In this document: positions 17,280-25,978 of the stretch, in pieces
How positions within the stretch are numbered: position 1 is the stretch's first letter
Layout of the letters: each line of letters begins with the position of its first letter
From: Clostridia bacterium
Lineage (GTDB): Bacteria; Bacillota; Clostridia; Christensenellales; Aristaeellaceae
Length of the DNA: 64,000 bases
Direction: 5' to 3'
NCBI GenBank assembly: GCA_017550745.1
Contig: JAFZOG010000160.1
Coordinates: forward strand, 1 to 64,000
Program-made: the position numbers and the translations under genes
Notes under the pieces: generated by a model
Database searches by the model: none
What the model saw: the letters and a program-made list of their open reading frames with translations, nothing else
Told to the model about the DNA's origin: nothing

Positions 17280-17936
17280 ATGGATACGGAAAACAACCAG
17301 CTTTGTCTTTGCGGCGTAATCGAGAACACACCTGTTTTGGACCATGAAGTGTTCGGAGAAAAGTTTTACCGCCTGGATATCCGAGTGCCCAGGCTTTCCG
17401 GGGCAAATGATCTTTTGCCTGTCACCTTATCGGATCGGCTCATGAACAGCCAGGTAACGCCCGGCGTCCGCATCAGTATTCACGGCCAGCTTCGATCATA
17501 CAACAAGGTGATGGGCGGGACGGGAAGGCTGCTATTGACAGCATTTGCCCAGCGTCTGCTTTCTCCGGACGACGATGAGAATCCTAACAATGTCCGTTTG
17601 ACAGGAGCCATCTGCAAGCCGCCTTCCTTCCGTACCACCCCGTTTGGCCGTGAAATCGCGGACCTGATGCTGGCTGTGAACCGTGCGTTTGGTAAGAGTG
17701 ATTATATTCCGTGCATCGCCTGGGGCCGTACCGCTCGGTACGCCGCCGGACTGAACGTGGGGGATAAGCTGGAGGTGATGGGGCGGTTTCAAAGCCGGGA
17801 ATATCAGAAACAAATGCCGGATGGGACGGTGATCAACCGCATGGCTTATGAGGTTTCGCTAAGCAGGCTTACATGCCTGAGGGATGTCCCCCTCTCCATA
17901 CAGCCGAGTATGGAAAGAGAAAACGCGGTGCAATAA
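17280..17936 (+). CDS. Single-stranded DNA-binding protein family, two OB folds
   Basis: A 218-aa protein with two OB-fold halves: residues 5-95 and about 103-200. The second is SSB-like (VRLTGAICKPPSFRTTPFGREIADLMLAVNR, split by the signature PFGRE). It lacks the acidic DDxPF-type tip of the main SSB, so it is probably an accessory or specialised SSB rather than the replicative one. An aggtgt-type ribosome site overlaps the end of the deacetylase gene, so translation may be coupled. Confidence 0.75.
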   Translation: MDTENNQLCLCGVIENTPVLDHEVFGEKFYRLDIRVPRLSGANDLLPVTLSDRLMNSQVTPGVRISIHGQLRSYNKVMGGTGRLLLTAFAQRLLSPDDDENPNNVRLTGAICKPPSFRTTPFGREIADLMLAVNRAFGKSDYIPCIAWGRTARYAAGLNVGDKLEVMGRFQSREYQKQMPDGTVINRMAYEVSLSRLTCLRDVPLSIQPSMERENAVQ

Positions 17937-17972
17937 TTTAAGGAATTCACGAGTAAACTCTCCAAAAGAATG

Positions 17973-18000
17973 AAAACAGGCATCTCCCGACGCCTGTTTT
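17973..18000. terminator. Bidirectional terminator
   Basis: AAAACAGGC, a 10-base loop and GCCTGTTTT followed by two more T. It lies between the converging SSB and MFS genes and works on both strands by its A/T flanks. Confidence 0.75.
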
Positions 18001-18020
18001 TTCTGTAAGAAATATTTGCC

Positions 18021-19571
18021 CTATGAATTCGCGCTGACGCTGTCCAGCTTATCAAATTCCTTTTTGCCGAAAACCATGATGACCAATCCGATCATGAACA
18101 GGGCGATCAGCGCCAATACGGCGAAGGAGGAGCGGCCGGTCCACGCGCCAATGGTAGCGTACAGGAACGGACCCATGACGGACGCGAACTTGCCAAAGAT
18201 GTCAAAGAAACCGAAAAACTCGTTGCTGCGTTCCTTGGGAATGAGTTTCCCAAAGTAACTGCGGGAAACGGCCTGGATACCGCCCTGCACAGTTCCCACC
18301 AAAAAGGCCATTGCCCAGAAAAGGATGGTGGAACGCGAAACCGCTGTGCGCAGGTTTTCGATTACTTTGATATTGTTTCCAAGGAACAAAGAGAATTTTT
18401 CTATGACCATCTCTGCTTCCGGGTTCGCCCGCTGTTCCTGGGTATACTTGACGATTTCATCCGCCCATTTCGTTTCTGCATTTTCGTCGGTGAAGATCTT
18501 TGCTGCTGCATCACGGAGAGAGATGGCCGTTTCGTCGGTGATGTCGGCCAGTTGATCCGTGAACTCCGTTTTTACCGCTGTTTCATAAGCGTCCTGGTGC
18601 GGTTCCAGGGAAAAGCCCATATAGAATCCAACCACGCAGATGAGGGTGTAAATGAGAATCGCGCCGATCAACGCGCGGCGGGCAGTGATCTTGGCGGCGA
18701 TATTGGCAAACAAGATGGAGCAAGGCATAGCCACGATCTGCGTCACCAGCAGGGCCAGGATCATCCCAACCGAGCCCAGGCCCAGCACCGTGCCGTAGGC
18801 CGTTGAAATGCTGATGATCGTTCCCACGCCGTCAATATAGAAGAAATAGGCCAGCACGAACAGAAATAATCCCTTCCGCTGGAAGATGTCCCGGGCGGTG
18901 CGGCCGATATTGCGGAAAATCTGAACCACCGAGGTATCAGGCGTCCGTTCGATGTAGTGGGTCTGCTCCACATTTTTCAGGAAAGGAATGGAGAAAACAA
19001 GCCACCAGACACTGGTGATGATGATTGAAAACTTCTGCGCGATGGGATTCGCATAGCCCAGCCATAACAGCACGGCGATGGAAATAACGAAGGGGATGGT
19101 GCTGCCGCCGATATAGCCCATGGCGTAGCCCCAGGAAGATACCTTGTCCATCCTTTCATCGTCGGTCACGTCGGTGAGGAAAGAATCATAGAACAGGCAG
19201 GAAGCGGAGAATCCAATACGGCTTAAGATGTATCCGACCAGCATCAGCCGCCAGTTGTTCATCACCAGCGCGATCATGAACGTAAACACCACGCCTGTCA
19301 GCATGGCGGCGGTGAACAGTTTTTTCTTCATGCCTTTGTAATCCGCCACAGCGCCGAGCAGGGGTGCCAGTACCGCAACGATAAAGGTGGCGATGGATGT
19401 GCCGTAACCCCACCAAATGTCGCCCGCGTCGCCTGCAATGGAGACAAAGATGGTAGGGAAGATGGCGGCCATGATATTTGTGGCATAGATGGAGTTTGCC
19501 CAATCGTACATGATCCAGCTCCATTCCTTCACCGTAAATCGTTTTTGCCTGGATGTTTTTTTGCTTTGCAT
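18021..19571 (-). CDS. MFS transporter, Atg22/UMF22-like
   Basis: A 516-aa polytopic membrane protein. The start MYDWANSIYATNIMAAIFPTIF is typical of the vacuole effluxer Atg22-like MFS group (Pfam MFS_1/ATG22). About 12 TM helices are visible. Between TM helices in the second half lies a hydrophilic stretch of about 90 residues (roughly 340-430), rich in Asp/Glu/Thr, which is longer than a normal MFS loop. The ATG at 19571 has GAGGAGGG upstream; further in-frame starts up to 19706 are rejected. Substrate is unknown; bacterial members are suggested to export amino acids or other small molecules. Single-gene unit with its own promoter. Confidence 0.82.
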   Translation of the reverse strand: MQSKKTSRQKRFTVKEWSWIMYDWANSIYATNIMAAIFPTIFVSIAGDAGDIWWGYGTSIATFIVAVLAPLLGAVADYKGMKKKLFTAAMLTGVVFTFMIALVMNNWRLMLVGYILSRIGFSASCLFYDSFLTDVTDDERMDKVSSWGYAMGYIGGSTIPFVISIAVLLWLGYANPIAQKFSIIITSVWWLVFSIPFLKNVEQTHYIERTPDTSVVQIFRNIGRTARDIFQRKGLFLFVLAYFFYIDGVGTIISISTAYGTVLGLGSVGMILALLVTQIVAMPCSILFANIAAKITARRALIGAILIYTLICVVGFYMGFSLEPHQDAYETAVKTEFTDQLADITDETAISLRDAAAKIFTDENAETKWADEIVKYTQEQRANPEAEMVIEKFSLFLGNNIKVIENLRTAVSRSTILFWAMAFLVGTVQGGIQAVSRSYFGKLIPKERSNEFFGFFDIFGKFASVMGPFLYATIGAWTGRSSFAVLALIALFMIGLVIMVFGKKEFDKLDSVSANS

Positions 19572-19608
19572 GGAATCCCTCCTCTGATCTATGTTCATCA
19601 CTTTCATC

Positions 19609-19637
19609 ATTATATATGATTTTTCTGTTTCTTTCAA
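19609..19637 (-). promoter_or_regulatory. Promoter of the MFS gene
   Basis: Minus strand TTGAAA (19637-19632), a 17-bp spacer and a perfect TATAAT (19614-19609), 38 bases before the start codon. Confidence 0.7.
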
Positions 19638-19679
19638 GAATAAAAAAAAGCCTGAATTACCGCATAAATAGCAACAGAA

Positions 19680-19718
19680 ACACCCCGCGCCTGGATCGTC
19701 ATGCAAAGCGCGGGGTGT
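19680..19718 (-). terminator. Terminator of the flavoprotein operon
   Basis: An 11-bp perfect GC-rich stem (ACACCCCGCGC with its complement) and a 17-base loop, just after the flavoprotein stop on the minus strand. No long T-run. Confidence 0.65.
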
Positions 19719-19730
19719 GTTTTCTGCCTT

Positions 19731-21230
19731 TCAGGCGTTCCACAATTCTTTTTTAGGCATCAGGATCATGTGATCCAGCTTCATGGTCACGCGGTAAGGC
19801 GCAGTCTCTTTTTCGATCAACTCAATTTGCTCCTCAAATTCCGGTTCCTTGGGCTGACTGCAAACCACCGCCACATCATCGTCAGCCGCGGAGGAAGAAG
19901 GCGCGGATTCCTCTTTGGAAGAAGATTCGGCAGCTTCACTGTCCGCTCCTTCTTCGGGAGCGGTGTCAGCTTCCACCGCAAATTCCTCTTCCGCTGTTGT
20001 TTCAGCCGGCGTTTCCTCAGTAGACGCTTCCACAGGGACCTTTTCAATCAGACGGATGACGGCCCGTTTATAACAGCCGCAGCATTCCTCCCGCTCCAGA
20101 GAGGCGAGCAGCGTAAGCCGCGCAGCAATCAGAGCAAAGTCCAATTCCATTTTTTCGCGCACCTGGTGAAGCGGGCACAGATCAAGATCGTTGAGCTCAT
20201 GCTGTAAATGCGCGATGATTTTTAATCCGTTTTCAATCTGTTCCTGGGTACGCACTTCGCCCGCGCTGACATTCAGCGTGTGCGCGATTTCCTGGCGGAT
20301 ACGGGTATAAGCCGTGCTTTGGTCTTTCTGGCCAATAAACACAGTGTCATTGGCCCATTTGTAAAGCGCATCCGCGTCCGCACCGGGCTGGAAGTCCATG
20401 CGGATCATGGTATGCCCGGCTTTGCGCCCGAACACCAGCGCGGCGGTCTCCGCATTGCCCTTGATGAGGCCCGCGCCATGCACACCGGCGGTCACGCCGC
20501 CGCAGGCCAGCAGGCCGGGAACGGAGGTCCGGCATTGGTTGTCGATCACCACGCCGCCCAGCGTGATCACATCACCGTCCTGTACGGCGGCAAATTCCAG
20601 ATCAGCCATTTCAGCGCCTGCGTAATACGCAAGGCCCAAGCCGCTTCCTGCGCTGCGCATGGATTTTATTTCGGCTTTTTCCCGGTAAAGGTCTCCATAG
20701 CCGCCTGTGGCCAGCACCGCCGTGCCGGTGGATACGGCAAAGAAAGCGCGGTTCAAGTCGTCATAACATAAAGCGCCTTGCACGCGGCCGTCCTGAATAA
20801 ACAGACGCACGCAGCCGCATCCTGATTTGATTTCGGCATGCCTGCCCACACTGTCGGAAAGCGTCTTCCACACGGCGCTCCTGTCGCCGGTAACGGGACG
20901 GAAAAAGCTGCCCTCCTGGGGCATATCAAATTCTGTAATCGTGCGGACGCGGTCAAACACGGCCATGCTTTCCTCGCTCAACAGCTTGACCAGCGCCGGG
21001 TCATTCTGGTGAAAGCCGCTTTCCAGGATATCCCGATCATAACCCGCAGTGGAATCCCTGTCAAGGCGGGGCAGGGCCAGACCCTTCAGTTCATGCGAAG
21101 CCTCATCCCCACGCCCTGGGGCGACGATCATGATTTTTTCTTTTTTTCTTTTTTTCAGCAGCGTATACGCCGCCATATAAGCGCTGAGCCCGCCACCCAG
21201 AATTAAAACGTCCGCTTGGAATACTTCCAT
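19731..21230 (-). CDS. FAD-binding protein, NadB/FrdA-like, with acidic C-terminal insert
   Basis: A 499-aa flavoprotein of the succinate dehydrogenase/fumarate reductase/L-aspartate oxidase family. The N-terminal dinucleotide loop is VLILGGGLSAYMAAYTLL (residues 8-25). ATGGYGDLY and the FAD-closing block SVPGLLACGGVTAGVHGAGLIKGNA follow. The C-terminal helical domain carries ECCGCYKRAV where relatives have an ESRG-type arginine motif. It is then interrupted by about 75 residues of Glu/Ser/Ala low complexity (about 395-470) before a final beta-like tail. The altered motif suggests it is not a plain aspartate oxidase. ATG at 21230 has AGGAGGG. Third gene of an operon with a methyltransferase; function unknown. 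Confidence 0.75.
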   Translation of the reverse strand: MEVFQADVLILGGGLSAYMAAYTLLKKRKKEKIMIVAPGRGDEASHELKGLALPRLDRDSTAGYDRDILESGFHQNDPALVKLLSEESMAVFDRVRTITEFDMPQEGSFFRPVTGDRSAVWKTLSDSVGRHAEIKSGCGCVRLFIQDGRVQGALCYDDLNRAFFAVSTGTAVLATGGYGDLYREKAEIKSMRSAGSGLGLAYYAGAEMADLEFAAVQDGDVITLGGVVIDNQCRTSVPGLLACGGVTAGVHGAGLIKGNAETAALVFGRKAGHTMIRMDFQPGADADALYKWANDTVFIGQKDQSTAYTRIRQEIAHTLNVSAGEVRTQEQIENGLKIIAHLQHELNDLDLCPLHQVREKMELDFALIAARLTLLASLEREECCGCYKRAVIRLIEKVPVEASTEETPAETTAEEEFAVEADTAPEEGADSEAAESSSKEESAPSSSAADDDVAVVCSQPKEPEFEEQIELIEKETAPYRVTMKLDHMILMPKKELWNA

Positions 21231-21291
21231 AATGCCCTCCTGAAAGATCGCTTGGGAAAACAGAAAAAAGAAAAGGATTGAAAACAGCCGG

Positions 21292-22083
21292 TTATTTTCT
21301 TTCCTCGCGCTCCCGTATAAAGTCATACATCATAATGGCCCCTGCCACCGCGGCGTTCAGTGATTCAGCGCCCCCCGCCATGGGGAGCTTTAAACGCAGG
21401 GTGCATTCGGCGAACACGGCAGGGGAGATCCCCTGGCCCTCATTGCCGATCACGACGCAGAGCCTGTCCCTTGTCTTGCGCCGATGATAAAACGGCTCGC
21501 CGTGCAAATCCCCCGCCACGATTTCGCAGCCGTCGGCTGCCAGGGAATGAAGCTTTCCGGCCAAATCGGAATACCTTCGCACAGGAATACGGAATACTCC
21601 GCCCATGGAAGCGCGCAGCGCTTTCGGGCTGTAGGGGTCGGCGGTTTTTTCATCCACCAGGAGACATGCATAGCCCGCCGCGTCCATGGTGCGGATGACC
21701 GTTCCCACGTTGCCGGGATCCTGCATCCCGTCCAGCGCTACCAGCAGGGCGGCGTTTGCAGGGATGGCGGATTCTTCCTTCGGATAATCGCACACAGCGA
21801 TGATGCCTTGCGGCGTCTTGGCATCGCATAGGGCGGCCATCACATGGTCTGCCAGATAATATACCGATACGCCTTTGGCGGTTTCCGCAAGGGAGCCGTA
21901 TTTATCCCGGGCGTTTTCGTCGATCAGCAGCTCCTGCGCCTTTCGCTCTTTCACCGCTTCCTGCGCCATATGTTCCCCTTCGGCAAGAAACAGCCCGGCT
22001 TCCACCCGCGCGGCCCGGCTCCTGTTCAGGGCGCGCCACAGCTTTACCTGAGGATTTTGCAGGCTGGTGATGCGTTCGCTCAT
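21292..22083 (-). CDS. TrmH/SpoU-family RNA 2'-O-methyltransferase
   Basis: A 263-aa SPOUT-class methyltransferase. An N-terminal substrate-binding domain begins MSERITSLQNPQVKLWRALN and has the EGEHM segment. The C-terminal trefoil-knot domain shows LDGMQDPGNVGTVIRTMDAAG (motif 1), VVIGNEGQGIS (motif 2) and LPMAGGAESLNAAVAGAIMMYD (motif 3), which form the S-adenosylmethionine site. The family methylates ribose 2'-OH in rRNA or tRNA; the target cannot be told. Its ATG overlaps the stop of the upstream unknown gene by 4 bases. Confidence 0.92.
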   Translation of the reverse strand: MSERITSLQNPQVKLWRALNRSRAARVEAGLFLAEGEHMAQEAVKERKAQELLIDENARDKYGSLAETAKGVSVYYLADHVMAALCDAKTPQGIIAVCDYPKEESAIPANAALLVALDGMQDPGNVGTVIRTMDAAGYACLLVDEKTADPYSPKALRASMGGVFRIPVRRYSDLAGKLHSLAADGCEIVAGDLHGEPFYHRRKTRDRLCVVIGNEGQGISPAVFAECTLRLKLPMAGGAESLNAAVAGAIMMYDFIREREERK

Positions 22084-24233
22084 GCGTTCAGCGCTTTCAG
22101 CGCCCGGGGCATGGCGGAAAGCTCAGGCTTTACGGCTTCCACATCCAGCCCGCAGTCCAGGATGTACGCCACGACGTACAGGCAGAACGCCCGGTCAATG
22201 GCCTCGGCTACGCCGCCCTTGAACGCATTCTGTGTTGCCGCAATGAACCTGGCCATCATACCCACTGTTTCAAGCGGCAGCGGATTTCCGGTTGTGGCAA
22301 CGGTTTTCCGGATGGAGAGAAGGGCAGACTTGGTTTCCTCGGTCAGCGTGCCGTCATTCAGCGTTTCCCGGATCACACAGTCCAGGCTCACGGGCGGAAA
22401 AACGGGCAGGGCAGCGGGGAGCGCCATGGGATCGGCGTAGACAGGCACGTCGCAGTGCGGATACTGCCTGCATTCGTTTTTATCTTCCGCCTTACCGAGC
22501 TTTTCGATATACGTGGTAAAGACCAAAGGATGCGCGACGGCCTGATCAAGTGAAGACACAAAGACCGGTGCGCTGCCGCCGGGTATGACTGTGAAATCAT
22601 TGCGCAGGCCCGCGCGAACAGCTTTTGTGCCCAGCGCTGCCGCGAAAGCGTCCAGCGCAGCATACGCGTCGGCGGGCGTTTCGGAACGAATCCGCCATAC
22701 ATTGTTCCTGGCGCTGATCGCAAAAGCGGTCAGCATGGCCAGCGCGTCGCCCGGCTCCATGAGAAAACCGGCGGCCTTCATGCACGCTTCCACCCGGCTG
22801 ACCAACTCGGCTTTATTGGCAGCAATACCGACGGCAGGGCAGAGAACGCGCTTACCATCCTCCCCGTATCCGCGCACGGCATCCAGATAGGCCGCAGCCT
22901 CCTCCCGCTGCTTTTCCAGGGGAGCCATCGTTTTGTTCAATTGATCCAGCGTATTCTGGGCGGTCTGCTGCGCGATGTGCAATTGATCCAGCTTTTTCTG
23001 TTCCGCCATGTTCAGCTTGCCGAGGGCCTGTTCATGGGCAGAGGCAAGGTTCTTTTTCGCGTCGTCCAGCTGCATGAGGGTCATGAGCCGCTCGGCTTCC
23101 AATTCCTGCAGCTGGCTGTGCATGGCGGCAATGGTCAGGTCGTTGGTTTCGCGGCCCAGCGCTTTGGCCAGGATAGGCTTCATACCGCTTTGCGCCAGCA
23201 TCATATCGACGGCCTGGCGCTGGGCTTCGGGAGAATGGCACATGCCCAGCAGGGCGCGCTTGAACGTATCGGCGGGGTTGGCAACTTCCTTCAGCTCAGT
23301 GTTCTGGGGAATAGTAGCTCCGGGCGCTTCGTACCGCGCAGCCTCGAAGCGGGATGCGTAGCGCTGGTTTTCCACCGCCTCCATCAGGGAATTGTGAGCC
23401 CGGCGGGGGCTTGTCTGGCGCTGGGAGGTCTGGTACAGCTTGGTGCCTGTCAGCGGCTTGGCAGGCTGTTCTGGCACGAAGCTGATCGGGGCGGAGAATT
23501 CGGCAGGCTTCAGCCGATTTGCGTTTTCGCTCAGCTGTCCGTTCAGGCTCTGAATCTGTTCAAAAGCGTTTTGCTGCGGTTCAGGCGCTGCGGCTTTGGC
23601 GGGAGCTGATTCCTGCTCTTCCTGCGGGGCAGGCTTCTTTTCCGCTTCTTTATCAGGAGCAGGCGCTTCTTCCTGCGCTGGCACAGCGGCTTTCGGCCAG
23701 TAAAACAGCAGATCCTGCCCGTGCAGCGTGATGGAATGAAGCTCGGCGCTGTCAGGCGGCAGTTTAGTGGTTTCGGCGCCGTTCTGAATGTCATCCTTGC
23801 GGTAGGGACCCTGGATGTTCGCGCCGTTTCGGATATATACATAAGGCGTCAGCGCGTTGCGCACGTCGCCCTCCGCAATCACCTGATACACCAGGTCGTC
23901 AGGCAGGGAGCGCACTGCGTCGGAATAAACGATGAATTGGTTGGTTTCGCCCCGGGTAGGGGAATAATTTTTATTCGTGCGGATTTTGTTTGAATCCATG
24001 GGGAAAAATCGGAGATCAACCAGGCACAGGCCGGACAAAGTGCGCATTCTTTCTTTAAAGGTGTGCTGCTCGTTTTTGTCCGGCACGATGCGAAGAAATC
24101 CGTCATCTGGATAATCTGCCGTCATCGTTCCCAACGGCCCATCCTGCGTCATCAAAGGCTGCACCCGGAAATAAGCCCGCGCAATGTTATCTTCCTCCAA
24201 ATAAACCAGGACAGCCTTCCCTTGAAAGTTCAT
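22080..24233 (-). CDS. Unknown 717-aa protein with coiled coil
   Basis: Not recognised. Residues 1-180 form a compact, probably beta-rich domain (FQGKAVLVYLEEDNIARAYF at the start). Residues 182-225 are an Ala/Pro/Glu-rich linker, 225-360 are polar with DTFKRALLGMCHSPEAQRQ, 365-450 form a long coiled coil (QLQELEAERLMTLMQLDDAKK onward), and 455-717 are a mostly helical globular domain. No signal peptide, TM helix or P-loop is visible, so it is cytoplasmic. GGAGGGG precedes the ATG and a promoter lies upstream. It heads an operon with a SpoU methyltransferase (4-base overlap) and a flavoprotein. The design recalls structural or scaffold proteins, but no function is claimed. Confidence 0.8.
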   Translation of the reverse strand: MNFQGKAVLVYLEEDNIARAYFRVQPLMTQDGPLGTMTADYPDDGFLRIVPDKNEQHTFKERMRTLSGLCLVDLRFFPMDSNKIRTNKNYSPTRGETNQFIVYSDAVRSLPDDLVYQVIAEGDVRNALTPYVYIRNGANIQGPYRKDDIQNGAETTKLPPDSAELHSITLHGQDLLFYWPKAAVPAQEEAPAPDKEAEKKPAPQEEQESAPAKAAAPEPQQNAFEQIQSLNGQLSENANRLKPAEFSAPISFVPEQPAKPLTGTKLYQTSQRQTSPRRAHNSLMEAVENQRYASRFEAARYEAPGATIPQNTELKEVANPADTFKRALLGMCHSPEAQRQAVDMMLAQSGMKPILAKALGRETNDLTIAAMHSQLQELEAERLMTLMQLDDAKKNLASAHEQALGKLNMAEQKKLDQLHIAQQTAQNTLDQLNKTMAPLEKQREEAAAYLDAVRGYGEDGKRVLCPAVGIAANKAELVSRVEACMKAAGFLMEPGDALAMLTAFAISARNNVWRIRSETPADAYAALDAFAAALGTKAVRAGLRNDFTVIPGGSAPVFVSSLDQAVAHPLVFTTYIEKLGKAEDKNECRQYPHCDVPVYADPMALPAALPVFPPVSLDCVIRETLNDGTLTEETKSALLSIRKTVATTGNPLPLETVGMMARFIAATQNAFKGGVAEAIDRAFCLYVVAYILDCGLDVEAVKPELSAMPRALKALNA

Positions 24234-24281
24234 AAGTACCCCTCCAAAAAATAAATAATAATGACCTAATTCTCCATTTAT

Positions 24282-24311
24282 ATTATATCAAATAATTGGT
24301 AAATCAGTCAA
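24282..24311 (-). promoter_or_regulatory. Promoter of the 717-aa protein operon
   Basis: Minus strand TTGACT (24311-24306), an 18-bp spacer and a perfect TATAAT (24287-24282), about 48 bases before the start. Confidence 0.65.
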
Positions 24312-24332
24312 GGCTTCAATTCGCGTTTTCTG

Positions 24333-24358
24333 AAAAAAGACGCCTGGGACGGCGTCTT
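24333..24358 (-). terminator. Terminator of spoIVB
   Basis: Minus strand stem AAGACGCC with a 6-base loop and GGCGTCTT, followed by a run of T (24338-24333). It lies 25 bases after the spoIVB stop. Confidence 0.85.
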
Positions 24359-24382
24359 ATATATCTTTCAAAGATGAAATTG

Positions 24383-25624
24383 TCAGGCTGCGTTATCCAG
24401 CGCTTCCGCGGCGTTCAGCATCCATTCGATGTACAGCCCGTAACCATGGGTGGGGTCGTCCACGAACACGTGGGTCACTGCGCCGATGATATGGCCGTTT
24501 TGCAGGATCGGGCTGCCCGACATGCCCTGCACGATGCCGCCGGTGGTTTCCAGCAGGCGGGGATCTGTGACCCTGATGATCATACTCTTTTGAGACGGGG
24601 CCATCTGGCGGCTGACCTGGACGATTTCTACGCTGTATTCCTTCACACCCTCGCCGTCGATAGTGGAAAGAATCGTGGCAGGCCCAGTTTTCACGGTTTC
24701 CTGAAAGCCGATGGGCAGGCCGTCAGGATAAAGCGGGTTCACGTAAGGCGCGTCCAGCTGTCCGAAAACGCCCAGATTCGTGTTTTCCTCAATGCTGCCC
24801 AGAACCACCTGATCCCGCAGGAAGCTGCCGCGCAATTCACCGGGCGTGCCCTTCTCGCCTTTTTTCACTTCCACGATCTCCGCTTTCAGCAGCGATCCCA
24901 AGCGCACGGGCAGCAGCTTGCCGGTATCACCGTCGTTGATAACATGGCCCAACGCGCCGTAGGTATCGTTCTGTGGATTATAATAGGAAAGGGTGCCAAC
25001 CCCCGCCGTACTGTCCCGCACCCATGCGCCCATGCGGTACTGGCCGGATGCACTGTCCAGCGTGGGCTGGAGGGAAACATTGCGCTGGCTGCCGTTCCGT
25101 TCAAAGGTCAGTGAAAGCGGCATGCCTTTGGATGATGAAATCAAATCCACCAGATGCTGGCTGCTGTTCACGGGCGTTCCGTTCACCAGCTCGATCACGT
25201 CCCCAGCCCGCAGACCGGCGGCCTGGGCCGGGCTTTTACCGGATACATCCGAAACGCCGATCACCAACACGCCCTGCGTCGCCAACGCTACGCCTACCGC
25301 GGCGCCACCGGGCATGATGCGCTGCTCATTGTCTGCCTGCACCTTCAAACGCCCGATGGGGAACAGGCCGAACAGATTGATGGAGACCTCCGCTTCGGTT
25401 TTTTCCCGCGCGGTGAGGACGTTGTTTTGCAGGTTCAGGCGTTCGTCCGTGCTGCTCAGCACCGCCGCGCCAACATTCAGCGCGTAAGCTTCGCCCACGT
25501 TCAGCCGATAGGTGTCCGGTAAAATGCGCAGGGCCTGGGAAGTGGGGGAGAGGATCATCCACCCCGTCAGCAGTGATAACAGGCAGGCGGCGGTTTTCCT
25601 GGCCCGGCCAATCTTTTTTCTCAT
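24383..25624 (-). CDS. spoIVB: SpoIVB serine peptidase (stage IV sporulation)
   Basis: A 413-aa protein with an N-terminal signal/TM segment (residues 10-30), a PDZ domain near 110-180 (VSDVSGKSPAQAAGLRAGDVI) and the SpoIVB/S55 peptidase domain near 195-410. The catalytic set by spacing with B. subtilis is His227 (GALGHVI), Asp354 (VTDPRLL) and the Ser in GMSGSP (369-371). In Bacilli the forespore secretes SpoIVB to cleave SpoIVFA and trigger pro-sigma-K processing. Here it stands alone, away from the usual recN/spo0A neighbourhood, with a candidate sigma-G promoter. Confidence 0.95.
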   Translation of the reverse strand: MRKKIGRARKTAACLLSLLTGWMILSPTSQALRILPDTYRLNVGEAYALNVGAAVLSSTDERLNLQNNVLTAREKTEAEVSINLFGLFPIGRLKVQADNEQRIMPGGAAVGVALATQGVLVIGVSDVSGKSPAQAAGLRAGDVIELVNGTPVNSSQHLVDLISSSKGMPLSLTFERNGSQRNVSLQPTLDSASGQYRMGAWVRDSTAGVGTLSYYNPQNDTYGALGHVINDGDTGKLLPVRLGSLLKAEIVEVKKGEKGTPGELRGSFLRDQVVLGSIEENTNLGVFGQLDAPYVNPLYPDGLPIGFQETVKTGPATILSTIDGEGVKEYSVEIVQVSRQMAPSQKSMIIRVTDPRLLETTGGIVQGMSGSPILQNGHIIGAVTHVFVDDPTHGYGLYIEWMLNAAEALDNAA

Positions 25625-25655
25625 GGTTTTCCCTCGCTTTGCAAGTTTCTCCTTT

Positions 25656-25684
25656 CAATATGGCTCTTTTTTGCGCAATTATGC
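25656..25684 (-). promoter_or_regulatory. Candidate sigma-G promoter of spoIVB
   Basis: Minus strand GCATA (25684-25680), a 17-bp spacer and CATATTG (25662-25656), close to the sigma-G consensus (GHATR and CATnMTA), 32 bases before the start. In B. subtilis spoIVB is transcribed by sigma-G. Confidence 0.45.
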
Positions 25685-25754
25685 TGGAAAAGCGCCGGAT
25701 ATATGGAGCCGTATGGAAAATCAGGGAAAGATACTGTTGATAGATTCATTGCCT

Positions 25755-25840
25755 AATGTTCGCTTATTTTGACCAATTTGTGTATGAATGGAAAATAAGG
25801 CCATATTATTCCCACAATAACAGAAAAATATACGAACATT
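25755..25840. promoter_or_regulatory. Inverted AATGTTCG / CGAACATT pair
   Basis: AATGTTCG at 25755-25762 and its exact complement CGAACATT at 25833-25840. The CGAAC core resembles the B. subtilis PurBox half-site, but the 70-bp gap is much wider than the usual 16-17 bp. Possible purine-repressor sites; weak. Confidence 0.3.
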
Positions 25841-25875
25841 TATTATATAATTGCAAAAATAATTCAGATTTTCTC

Positions 25876-25904
25876 TTGCACATCCAGATACGGCATGCTA
25901 TAAT
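25876..25904 (+). promoter_or_regulatory. Promoter of the purine operon
   Basis: TTGCAC (25876-25881), a 17-bp spacer and a perfect TATAAT (25899-25904) with an extended TGC. It lies 75 bases before purE. Confidence 0.7.
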
Positions 25905-25978
25905 ACGGGATGCGCGGGCATGCCGCGCGCTATTTTGCCATTGCCTGAACCGGGCGTGGAAAAAGGAGCCCTCTGTTT

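Larger units (their letters stand above)
25625..25978. other. Divergent control region spoIVB / purE, 354 bp
   Basis: Carries the candidate sigma-G promoter of spoIVB, an AATGTTCG/CGAACATT pair and the purE promoter. No open frame with coding character and no purine or other riboswitch pattern that I can recognise. Confidence 0.6.

Noticed and set aside
25741..25978. Purine riboswitch before purE
   Set aside because: The conserved loop sequences of guanine/adenine riboswitches are not present.
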